Origin: Leptobrachium leishanense
Taxonomy: Eukaryota > Chordata > Amphibia > Anura > Megophryidae
Direction of reading: 5' to 3'
Assembly: GCA_009667805.1 (NCBI GenBank)
Contig: CM019063.1
Coordinates: 82,487,877-82,551,876, forward strand
DNA: 64,000 nt
Positions 12,590 to 22,943 of the stretch are shown here, piece by piece. Numbering within the stretch: position 1 is the first letter of the stretch; the number at the start of each line of letters is the position of its first letter. Below the pieces are notes generated by a model. It made no database searches. It worked only from the letters and a program-made list of their open reading frames with translations, and was not told the DNA's origin. A program made the position numbers and the translations under genes.

Positions 12590-13559
12590 TTAAAGTTGAA
12601 GTGGTTAAAGATCCTAAAAAATCTATAACTAAAGAGACTTTTTACTGCAGAATAAAATAAGAAACTGTTTATTAGATACTGAATTAAAACAGGAATATTT
12701 TAAACATTGAAGCCTATGGGATTCGCCTGAATAAACATGCTGAATGAAACCACCAAACAGCAGGGCATTTCGGCAACTTTTCACTGCTGTTCATCCTTCT
12801 ATGAATAGATTAACCATTGCTTCTCTATGGGGGATTTCACTGCCTTCGAACAAGCACCGTACGTGCAGGTAATTCACCAAAATTTGACGAACTGCCGGCT
12901 CTCTGCAAAGCCGAATGGCTCAGAAATATCACCCTACGCTGAATTTCAGTGTCCGGTTACAATTTGGTGACATATCGGACCTTTCTGAATAACCCTGTAT
13001 CTGCCGAACGCTGCCGATCAGCCTGTTGAAGACAGCCAACAATCCACCGAACTGACCACCGAAAATTGCTGCCGAACAGATCGCCGCACGCTGCCAAACG
13101 CCGAAAGGGTATGAAAAAAAAAGGAATTCTGCTATTTTAAAATAAGGTGTTAAAACCAATAAAAATGCATGGAAATAATATAAAGGTACTATAGAAAATA
13201 ATAAAACAGTCAGTTACAGAGCAAAAAAAGCACCATTGCAAGAAATCGGAATCAAAAATTTTGCCTAAAAAACTCCAGATTAACTAAAAAATTCTAAAAA
13301 ATAAATAAATAAGAAAGCTTTTTGCTGCAAATGAAAAGAATACTTGGCAAATTGACAGTTTTCTGAATAGACAACTGCCACGAAATTGCACCATACAGTG
13401 AAATTCACCATTCAGCGCAATTTGGTGGCAAGTTCAGCCCTTTTTGAATAACCCTTTCAGACTCGCTTTTGGAGGACTTAATATTACAATTTTTGGGAAT
13501 TTATTTTAAAAAGAGCAACGTACAATCTTTATATAGTGAGAGGTGGCCCAATATATTAA

Positions 13560-14780
13560 CCACTTGGCTGCTAAGGATGCGCTGAGCGCGTCCTGCCAAG
13601 TGCACCTCCTGTGCTATGGACGCGCTGAGCGCGTCCTAGCACAGGAGGCAGCAATCAGCAGGGATTCTGCGTGATTGCTGCCCCCCCCCCCCCGTGCGGG
13701 CTGACCTCTGCATGTCAGCCCGGCACTCCGGGACCCCGGGGGGAAGATAGATGTCATCACAACGGCGTGATGACATCTATTTAAGGTGCCCCCCCGCGAG
13801 TGCGGAGGAGGTGCCTGAAAGGGAGGGGGGAGGTCCTTCGGACCTCTCTCCCTCCCGATCGCCGGGGTCCAGCGGCTGAAGGCAGGCACGGTTTGGAAGG
13901 GCACAGCCTGCCCTTCCAAACCGTGCCTGCCTTTAACCCCTTGGGTGCCTGATCATGATTCGGTGCCGAAAAGCGCCGAATCGTGATCCTCTCCCGGAGC
14001 TGGCCAACATCTTGGATGTCGGCCAAGCTTCTGGGAATGCCCCCTGACGACTGGCATCATTGTGCATAGCGCGATGACTCCAGTCCTGGAGTTAACCCCT
14101 AACTGCCACCAATGGTGGAGATAGGGGGTTCCAATGAACCCCTTATCTCCCACTCCATGGCAGCTAGGGTTTGGTACTGTTGGATCAGCCAGAGCACGGC
14201 CTTTCCAACGATACCAAACATGACCATGTAAGAATTAAAGAAAAAAAAATAAACATAAAAAAATATTTTAAAAAAATTATAAAAAAAATGAACACGTTTT
14301 TTTTTGTATGATTTTGTTAATGCAGCAATATTGTTCCCAATTCAATTATAATGTGAACAATGATGCTGCACTAACGATATTTGTATGCAGTGCGTTTGTT
14401 AAAAATAGTGAAATTTTCCCCAAAAACAAAATGTAACGAGTCCCCATTTCAAATTTTTTTAACAAGCGCACCCCATAGAAAATATAACCGCAAATGCTCG
14501 CATGTTAAAATGTGAAAAAAAAAACACTTCACACATTCAACACTTTACACTTTCAAATTTTATTGCATTTTTTGTTATAATATACAGACAGGACATAATG
14601 TATACATATAATAATGACATATTATGAATCTGCCGAGTCTGCCGGAAAGAACGATATATAATATGTTTGGGTCATATATTAAAATAAGGCTTCAAAATGC
14701 GGCTAAACATGATGAGCGAAACCGGTAAAAATGAGTTCAGCACAGGGGCGTGAAATGGCTCAGCAGCGACCAAAAAGTCA
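13560..14780 (-). mobile_element. TTAA-target element 2, opposite orientation
   Basis: Same family as 11389-12589 but inverted: TTAA at 13556-13559 and 14781-14784, starting CCACTTGGCTGCTAAGG. It contains the same chain of palindromes and AT-rich block. Confidence 0.75.
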
Positions 14781-15013
14781 TTAATCAACACCTTTCAGCA
14801 CTTGATATTTTTTTCATTAATCAGCATACCGATAAATTGAATTGCTAATGCCAATAGTTCCATTGAAAAGTATAGCTGTGAGAGCTGATATTTGATCCAA
14901 ATTTCCTACCCTGCTGCAGGCATTGTAAATGTTAATTATTAGATAAAATCTATTATATTTAAATCGAGAAAGAATACTCAGACAATGTCATTTTCTGTAG
15001 ATGCACTTCCTAC

Positions 15014-15305
15014 CTGTGGGTATCCATATAAGGTCAGTATGTTTGCAATATGCTGTGATGTCTGTGAGGATAGATCTCCTATAACACCGGCCACCTGACC
15101 GTGCCTCCTACAGGAGTAATTTGGGGCTTTACATGTGGTTCCAGATAAAATCCATAAAACATTTTCTATGGCCTTATTCACTTCTCCACAGGAGTCAAAC
15201 ACATGGTATCCCAGAGTCACATTGGGTAAAATATCTGGATTACTGTTTATTTCATCAACGGCAAACATAAATGCTAACAGATGGCGATAATAGTCAATGC
15301 GAGGC
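15014..15305 (-). CDS. V2R-like receptor, exon 2 (ligand-binding domain, lobe 1)
   Basis: This exon is 1 nt plus 97 codons. It begins PRIDYYRHLLAF and continues through FAVDEINSNPDILPNVTLGY, FDSCGEV and VAGVIGDLSSQTS to ILTLYGYPQ, the standard order of the second exon of V2R and calcium-sensing-receptor-like proteins (Venus-flytrap lobe 1). The acceptor follows a TTTTATTTTCCCAG tract and the donor reads CAG/GTAGGAAGT. Phases fit exon 1 upstream (GC+G) and exon 3 downstream (clean codon boundary, YPQ/ISYGATD). No stop or frameshift is present. The intron to exon 1 carries the hammerhead-type inverted-repeat element at 15720-16156. Confidence 0.9.
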
Positions 15306-15719
15306 CTGGGAAAATAAAAAATTTAATCAAAACTTGTAGGTCAAACAAAAAAGCATTTTATATTATATTTAATTTGATCAAAGGGTAAAAAAAAATAATG
15401 AATTATTAATAATAGGTCAAAGCTTCCAAAAACCCTTATGCCAAATAATTGTAAAACACCGTAAGGTCATTGTCATGGCTTTCTATAAACTATACAGGAT
15501 TGTGTATTCCCCTGGTGTGTGTTAACATTTTCTAGTTTGTGAGACGCCAGACTGGAAACATGAATCTTTTTATTCATGAATAGGAATATATCTATATGGC
15601 ACTACTACCTCCAAAATATGTGGATGACCCCATATAATTTTATTTTATTTATTTTAGTACTTTTTTATTTGTAGTTAGCACATTAAAAAAAGAAAAACGA
15701 TAAACGTATTGGATGGCGC

Positions 15720-16156
15720 GTCTTATTGTATCATATTTTTTAACGTTGTCGACCACTTTGAATCGTATTCTCCTTCTTCCTTTAATCCACCAGCATGCTC
15801 CTGATGAAGTGAGATATCACGAAACACGTTGAGCAATTGCATTGGGTCAGAAGGATTATCAGACTGTTACCCAAGATCCATTTAGGCGGCCAGTAAAACC
15901 GGTGGACGGTTCGTGGACCAATTGGAGGATTAACATCGGGAGGTCTGGGTCTTTGAGACCAAGGTTTATATGCACATTTTGTATGTGCCCTACAGAATGT
16001 GAGTTTGTTCTTTGATTTTAAATAAATTTATTTGTGTTTTAAAAATACTACACCATATACCGCCCCTCATTTTTTCAGGTCTGTGGTGGATTAAAGGAAG
16101 AAGGAGAATACGATTCAAAGTGGTCGACAACGTTAAAAAATATGATACAATAAGAC
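15720..16156. mobile_element. Short element: 73-bp perfect inverted repeats around a hammerhead-like core
   Basis: 15720-15792 and 16084-16156 are perfect reverse complements over 73 bp. The 291-bp centre begins with a hammerhead-type motif (15796-15835) and ends with AATAAA (about 16020) and a T-rich tract. The layout parallels the larger Penelope-like block at 33-40.7 kb, suggesting a short derivative of such elements. It lies in V2R intron 1. No protein is encoded. Confidence 0.7.
15796..15835 (+). ncRNA. Hammerhead-ribozyme-like motif a
   Basis: The core CTGATGA (15801) is followed by a GTG/CAC hairpin, GAAA (15821) and CACGTT. TGCTC before and GAGCA after can pair as helix I. An extra A sits between CTGATGA and helix II compared with the usual consensus, so self-cleavage is uncertain. 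Confidence 0.6.
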
Positions 16157-18207
16157 TCTGTAGCCCTTATGGATCCAGAGACACCAGGGTCTAAAGGATC
16201 CCTGCATCTCATATTCATCGCAACATGGGGGGGGGCGCCCCATAGCAAGGGCTGATGTCAGCCCGCTGTGACTGAAGCCCTGCTCAGTGCCAGATTGGCA
16301 CCGAGCAGGGACCCAACAGAATGGGCGTGGAGCATCCTGTGCGCTGGGGAGGGAATCCCCATGAAGCTCCACGCATGGCCAATCCGGACCGGGTCAGCCT
16401 GCCCCTGTCTGCGGGCCATTTGTAACCAGTACGCGGGCCACAGATGGCCTGCTGGCTGGTACTTTGAGACCACTGGCTTAAATTATATTCCAAAAAATAT
16501 GGTAGGTCGCTGTTCCATCTGCTCCTATGGATGAGCCACCACTGGTAACAATATTATCACCAGATTCCATCACACGTACACACTCACAGTGACTATCATC
16601 ATATTCCCGACGTGGACTAATGTAAAAGTATAAAAAAAAAAATTGTATTGGTTAGCTAAAATACATTTCATTCACAGATTTGTTTTTTGTGATTAAATGA
16701 GAAACAAAAAAAATATTTCCACATTGGAAATTATCAGCTTTTTTAAATCGTTTTTCCATTATATTACATACAGTATCTGTCAGCTGTGAATTCCACAAAG
16801 GCTGAGGAGCCTGAATCTTGATATGACTCAAATGTAAATTTAAATTGTAAAATTCCTTCTGCTATCTAGCCCCAAACTTTATATCTGATCATAAATCTTT
16901 GACTAAATAAAACATCCATTTGCAATAAACCTGGCCTTGCAATAATCCTGGCCTTATTCCCAGAGCAATCCTCAATCACCCCATTCTCAGCTCCATTATT
17001 CTGGACCTGGGTGATTGCTGTTAGAGCCAGTCAGAATATGTGACATGTTTTAGTGGCACATTAGCCTCGTGTTGTGCAGCCTGGGAGGTAGACGGCAATG
17101 AATTATTATATGCTTTACATTCATTTGCATTCAGCAGTAACCCTCATTGTCCCCATGCAGAGCCAACACTAGGGGGGCCTTCCTTGCAGAGAGAGCTCTT
17201 ATCAAACTAAGGCTAGGCACCTGACAGATCGCACACACTAAGCAAGTCATCACACACCAACGACAGACTATGAAAAGAGGTTCCAGATCCTGAATACAAT
17301 ATTTCAGGATGCCTGTAGCTTCAGCTCAAGCAGTAGTCCATTGGAGTGCACTGTGGTCATGTTTTGCCTCTGGTACCCTTATTATCTCAATGCAAATTAC
17401 AGTGATCATTCAATACCCAACCTTATCATTTTGAGGATAATCCGAGGAAAAATAGATAAATTAATGAAAAGCTAAATTAGTATGACATGTGGCATGCCTG
17501 CTTCCTCACAGAGAATTGCCGGCTTCTAATCTTAGCCCTGGAGTCAGGGGTCAAGTCAAGTAGGAACCAGTGGGCATGCAGTTCCCTCTTAGCCCACACA
17601 CATTGAGAAGCTTTCATAAGGATGCAATCATGTGTTTCTTCATTAAGTCACCCTAAACATATGATATTTATTACAATTATCACAATGATTCCATAAAAAC
17701 CCATCCTACCTTTATCTTAAAACATTGATATCAAATATGCATGTCTAGTGGTGGTTTAAGTGGAGCATATCAATGGTTAATTGAGGATCAGAAATCTTGT
17801 AGAGTTCACTAACGTTTTTTAGTACAAGATTCATGTTTGCAGTTAGAGATCTCTCAGACATTTATCTATTACCTCCAGGCATAATGGGATTTATAGAACA
17901 CTGGATTATTGCCACTCAGCAGAAAATGCCATGACAGCTGCATCTGGCCATCGCTAGTGCAGCATATATCCTTATCCCTGAATTCCAAAAGTATTATCAG
18001 TTATTGTCAGTCAGTTATTGAATTGTAGGAGTCCTGCATATTCACAATAAATGCCTCCGATATAGCATGTTTTCTGATCCCAAATACATTAATTCATTAG
18101 TTATATGAGAAACATTTCCAAAACCTGAGATGGGTCAGTAATGTGGAAGTTGTCAAGTCATCATCAGTAGTCACTCATTGTTTTCTTTAGACAAATAATT
18201 TCAGTAA
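16157..18207. other. V2R intron 1, mostly unique sequence
   Basis: No exon or RNA gene seen. Around 16210-16460 there are short palindromes (GGGCTGATGTCAGCCC, CCTGCTC...GAGCAGG) reminiscent of the TTAA elements; the remainder looks like ordinary AT-rich intron. Confidence 0.5.
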
Positions 18208-18787
18208 GAGCTAGACATGTGTGTTTCATTTAGTCCGAATTCAAATTCGTCCGAAAATCCACCATTTTTTTCATTTTTGGAAGCAATTCCGAAACTGATA
18301 CTCGGCCATTTGAAATTTTGAATCAGTCCAAAAAAAACTAATTGAAATGATCCGAATCGGTCTGAAATGTTCCGAATCGATCCGGATCTGAAAAAAATCT
18401 ATGCAATTGAAGACAAAGCAATGGGTTAATGGGTATTGGGCATCTCACAGGGCACAGTGTATGTCCCAAGCAAAGGGTTAATGGGCATCGGTCATCTCAC
18501 AGGGCACAGCGTATATGTCCCAACAAAGGCTTAATGGGGACATCTCACTGGGGCCCCTGTATCTTTTTTTTTTTTTCATTTTTTGTTTTTAATCATTATA
18601 AAATTATATAAAATGGAAACGAATCGATCCGAAATTTCGAATTGGCCAGAAAGAACGAATCGCTAATGATCCGAAATGATCTGGAATGAAAGGGAAATCG
18701 ATTCGAAATGAACCGAAATGAAACCTCATGGCCCGAAAAGATACGAAACTATCCAAAACTAAAAATACTGTTGTGTACATGTCTAGT
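18208..18787. mobile_element. MITE with TAGACATGT termini
   Basis: Inverted ends CTAGACATGTG (18210) and ACATGTCTAG (18787). The inside has many CCGAAATG/ATCGATCCG repeats and three copies of a GGGTTAATGGGYAT unit (18420-18540). Related ends occur at 8.03/8.94 kb and at 378. Confidence 0.7.
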
Positions 18788-18950
18788 AACAAACACCAAA
18801 TATCAATTCTCACACTGATATATAGTGCACAGAAGATATGGGAAGGGTGGCCATGGGTAATAAAATTAAATGGATTTATAAAGAGGATACATAACTAGAA
18901 AAATAATTATTTTGTAAAAATGAAACAGACTCATCACAGGTTTTACTTAC

Positions 18951-19186
18951 GCCAAACATGTGACTAAAGATGGCTGTCTCCACATTCTGTTTAGCTCCAT
19001 TAAATAAGTGCACACAGTGAATATTCCCCCAATAATAAAGTCTCCATCCTGTGTATATATAACATGATATGGGTTGATCTTAGAGGTGAGGAAGCATTCG
19101 AGTCTGGAAGCCATTAATGCACACCGTGCCAGTGAAAGGAAGCTGAGACAGGACATTAAAGTAAGTAGGGATAATCTGTTGTGCAT
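18951..19186 (-). CDS. V2R-like receptor, exon 1 (signal peptide and N-terminus)
   Basis: First coding exon of a class C GPCR of the vomeronasal type-2 family, expected at the plasma membrane of sensory neurons. The start chosen is the ATG at 19186, which opens MHNRLSLLTLMSC followed by a hydrophobic stretch ending LSLARC, a good signal peptide. An in-frame ATG 19 codons upstream (19243) would put polar residues before it and is less likely. After the signal come a cysteine and an INPYHVIYTQDGDFIIGG segment typical of the V2R N-terminus. The exon is 78 codons plus 2 nt and ends at a consensus GTAAGT donor. The two leftover bases (GC) join the single G that opens exon 2. No promoter was recognised upstream. 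Family assignment is strong; orthology is not determinable. Confidence 0.85.
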
Positions 19187-19643
19187 CCCGGACCTCGATA
19201 TGTCCTGCTTAATGAAACGTGACGCATGTAAGGCTGCAGGCAAGGTATTGCTGTGTCTGTTAGCAGCCAGAAAATCCTGGATGTTTTATACAGTCTAGAG
19301 AATGATCAGGAGATTAAAGGGATAATAATGTGTAAATCTCCAGTCACACATCAGGTGAATTTATTTACAGACCGAGTCAATGGAGAAAACTATTCATTGA
19401 ATGATGAAATCAGAGTTAAATTGTTATTGTTAAAAATAATCACCTGAAAGGACTTGTGAGAATAATTCTGACAAAGAAGAATGTCTTCAAACACACTGAT
19501 GGCTCAGGGTACTGAATACTTTCCTTCTTTGTTAAATTTGCCGAACCATGAAATCTAGCCTTGCTTTGGACTTTGAACAGGTCCAATGTAGGATCTTATC
19601 GTCTCGCATCCGGTAAGCATTTTGCAACATCCTGTCTCACAGG

Positions 19644-20280
19644 CAAGGCCGGTGCTAGACTATTTTGCGCCCTAGGCAAGACCAGCTACTTGTGCCCCCC
19701 CAGAAAAAATTGTCAACTGTTGAAGTGCAGGGGGAAACACACACACCGTGCGCACAAGGGGACAAGCATACTGCGGGGGAGACGGGACACTGCACGGGGG
19801 GCCGTACACGGTCGTTCGGTGCCCATCTTACCCCTCCCTCCGCTGGTCAGGCCCGGGATCGGTCTGTGCCTCTTTCTTTCCTCTGTCTCTTTCATTCTTT
19901 CCTCTGCCCTCTGTGCCTCTTTTCCTCTGCCCTCTGTGCCTCTTTGTTTCCTCTGCCCTCTGTGACTCTTTCGCCTTTTCTTTCATCTGCCGCTGTCTTA
20001 CTTTCATCTGCCTCTTTTTTTTCTTTTCCTCTGTGCCTCTTTGTTCTTTCTCTTTCTTTCGTGCTTTTTTCGCCTCCTTTTTTTTCTTTCATTTGACTCT
20101 TTTGTCGCCCGCACGTCATCTGATAGCACCATAAGACACCCACCTTCAGCACCACTACCGGGGGTCCGCTTTGCGAGCCGCCACTGCCGGCTACACAAGC
20201 AAACAATGAGGAAGGGGTACAATAATGGAACCAGGGTTGGGACCGGCTGCCTAGCTTGCCTAGTGGAAGTACCAGCCCTG
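19644..20280. mobile_element. Non-autonomous hAT-like element
   Basis: Flanked by a perfect 8-bp duplication CTCACAGG (19636-19643, 20281-20288). Ends CAAGGCCGGTGCTAG and GGTACCAGCCCTG-type are imperfect inverted repeats. The middle is a TCTTTC/CTCTG pyrimidine-rich tract, source of low-complexity open frames. No transposase. Confidence 0.8.
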
Positions 20281-20381
20281 CTCACAGGTCTTAGACACAG
20301 AGACATACAAATGGAGGATAAGCATAAATAGTATTATTATGTATTATAGCACCAGAGTTTCCATGGAGCTTTAAAAAATAA

Positions 20382-21239
20382 ACAGGGTTATTCAGAGAGC
20401 ACCGAAATGTCACCGATATTTCAGTGCTCTCGTTTTCCCCGCACTTCAGCTAGTTCAATTCGCCTACCGTGCGGTAAATTCAGCATTCACTGCAGGGTCC
20501 CTGAAGTGCAGGGAAAAACACACCGAACGCATCCTAACAACCGCCGCAAAACCACCGAATCAATCTGGAAAACTTCCGAAAACCTGCCCAATCGATCTGA
20601 AAAACTGCCGAAAACTTGCTGAGCGCATCCAACAAACTGATGGAAAACCGCTGAATCGATCCGAAAAAAGTTGAAGACCGGAAAAAGCCAACAAGTCGCC
20701 ATACAGGGTAAAAAAAAAATATCAACAAGCGACAACTGTGGGAATTGGTTTTGAGATTATTATTATTATTCAGTATTTATAAAGCACCAGCATACTCTGC
20801 AGCGCTGTACAGTGGGCACAACATAGACAGGGTTACAATTAGGGATGAGCCGAACACCCCCCGAGCTCGGTTTGTATTCAAACCCGAACTTTCCAAATGT
20901 TCGAATCCAAACTCGAACTCAATAATAGTCAATGGGGCTGAAAATTCGATTTTTAGAGTGCCCTCCAAGAGGGCATATATGCTAGATAAAAGGTGTATGG
21001 GGGTCCGGGTAGTGCCCTGGGGGAAAGGAAACAAGGACAAAAAGTTTTAAAAAAAATATTTTTAAAGGGACAGTGAGTTTTCCATGAAATAAGGGTTAAA
21101 AATAAAAACAAAAAATTCCTTCAAATATTGTGCCTAGGAGGTCCCCACAACCTGCCCATGAAGTGGCGGATTTCTAGGATGTATAGAAACACTCGAAAAC
21201 AAAAAAATTACGTTTCAAAAGACGGTAAATGCTTTTCCT
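20382..21239. mobile_element. Mosaic of short transposon pieces
   Basis: A GTTATTCAGAGAGCACCG MITE end at 20386; a LINE/SINE tail-like piece with ATTATT repeats and TTTATAAAGCACCAGC at 20755-20835; and a GATGAGCCGAACACCCCC-type MITE end from about 20845. Boundaries are uncertain. Confidence 0.5.
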
Positions 21240-21243
21240 TTAA

Positions 21244-22516
21244 CCCTTTCGCTGCTGAGGCTTTTCCCGCCCCTGTGCTGAGGTCATTTTTTACCTGTTT
21301 TGCGCATCATGTTTAAACCTGTTTTGAAGGCTTATTTTAGTATATGACATCGACATATTATATATCGTTCTTTCCGTCAGACTCGGTAGATTCATAATAT
21401 GTCATTATTATATGTATACGTTATGTCATGTTTGTATATTATAACAAAAAATGCAATAAAATATGTATTTTCAATAATTTACAGCGTGTAAAGTGTTTTT
21501 TTCCACATTTTAACATGCGAGCAATTGCGGTTATATTTTGTATGGGGTGCGCTTGTTAAAAAAATTAGAGATGGGGTCTCGTTACATTTTTTTTTGGGGA
21601 AAATGACACCATTTTTAACAAACGCACCGCATACAAAAATCGTTAATGCAGCATCATTGTTCACATTATAATTGAAATGGGAACAATATTGCTGCATTAA
21701 CAAAACAACAAAAAAAAAAAAAAAGTGTTTATTTTTTTTTTTTTATTTTTTTTTTTTTATTTTTATTTTTTTTTTTTTAATTTTTTTTTAATTTTTTTTA
21801 TTTTTATTTTTCTTTTTTTTTTTTTTTTTACAATTTTTTTTTACTTTCATGTTTGGTATCGTTGGAACGGCCATGCTCTGGCCGATCCAACGATATCAAA
21901 ATTTAACCCCTAACTGCCACGGATCGGGAGATAGGGAGTTCATTGGAACTCCCTATCTCCACACTTCGTGGCAGTTTGGGGTTAATGCTAGGACTGGCGT
22001 CATCGTGCTGCGCACGATGACGCCAGTCCTCTGGGGGAGTTCCCGAAGCTTGGCCGACATCCAAGATGTCGGCCAGCTCCCGGGAAGGATCGCAAATCGG
22101 CGCTTTTCAGCGCCGATTTGCGATCCAGCTCCCCAGGGGTTAATGCCAGGCATCATTTGGAAGGGCAGGCTGTGCCCTTCCAAATGATGCCTGGGTTAAG
22201 CCCCTGTGAGCCGCCGATCGGGAGGGAGAGAGGTCCGAAGGACCTCCCCCCCCTCCCTTTCAGGCGCCTCCTCCGCACATGCGGGGGGGGCGCCTGAATT
22301 ATGTGTCATCGCGGGGGCGCGATGACACATAATAATGGCGGCCACTGCTCCGGATGCCGGGCTGACATCCAGGATGTCAGCCCGCACCGGAGGGGCCAGC
22401 GATCGGCCGGAACCCGGCCGAACGCTGACCCCAATGCGAGGACGCGCTCAGCGCGTCCTCCGCATACCAGGGGGAATGCTGAGGACGCGCTGAGCGCGTC
22501 CTTAGCATTCAAGTGG
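21244..22516 (+). mobile_element. TTAA-target element 3
   Basis: Flanked by TTAA (21240-21243, 22517-22520). Same family and orientation as 11389-12589, with an extended poly-T/A block (21724-21840) and at least seven consecutive palindromes, ending in two copies of GACGCGCT(C/G)AGCGCGTC. No coding potential. Confidence 0.78.
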
Positions 22517-22689
22517 TTAATCTATCCATAAACAACTGCTTGGGGCGGCAGTCTGTACGAAAAGAGGAGACATTTTCGGACACGTAGAAAAAGTTTAGTG
22601 ATTTCTTGGCTAAATTTTTGTGAAACTTATGCAGGCTTTGGATGAAAAGCCTGCATAAAAAAAGGTGCTTTAAAATTGGGCCTTTAGCG

Positions 22690-22943
22690 TCGGCAACAGT
22701 GCCGTAACCCCTCTGAGGATATGAATCTGATACAGGCGTCAGTGGCAGTGCACCAAAATATTGTGCTTTTGGTGCCAGGCCTGCAAGTACTATCATACAG
22801 TATCCCCTCTGTAGTATTGTGGAAGAATGCAGGGGTGGACCTTGCGGTCCTATATTAAAAAGATATGCATCTGTTAAAGGCGTCAGTGCACCCAGATATT
22901 GTGCTTTTGGTGCCAGGCCAGCAAGTGCATTCATACAGTAACC
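22690..22943. repeat. ~148-bp tandem array, left piece
   Basis: Nearly two units containing GTATTGTGGAAGAATGCAGG and CAGATATTGTGCTTTTGGTG. The same array resumes at 25456 after an inserted hAT element. Confidence 0.8.

Larger units (their letters stand above)
9569..13460. mobile_element. Nested composite of TTATTCAGAGAGC MITEs
   Basis: Two left ends (GTTATTCAGAGAGCA at about 9574 and 9686) are answered by two right ends (TGAATAACCC at about 12977 and 13446), as if one MITE inserted in another. The inner part has in turn received an hAT element (9848-11074) and a TTAA element (11389-12589). Confidence 0.6.

Noticed and set aside
19665..20206. Lys/Glu/Arg-rich or Phe/Ser-rich open frames
   Set aside because: They arise from a TCTTTC-rich low-complexity tract in a non-autonomous hAT element.
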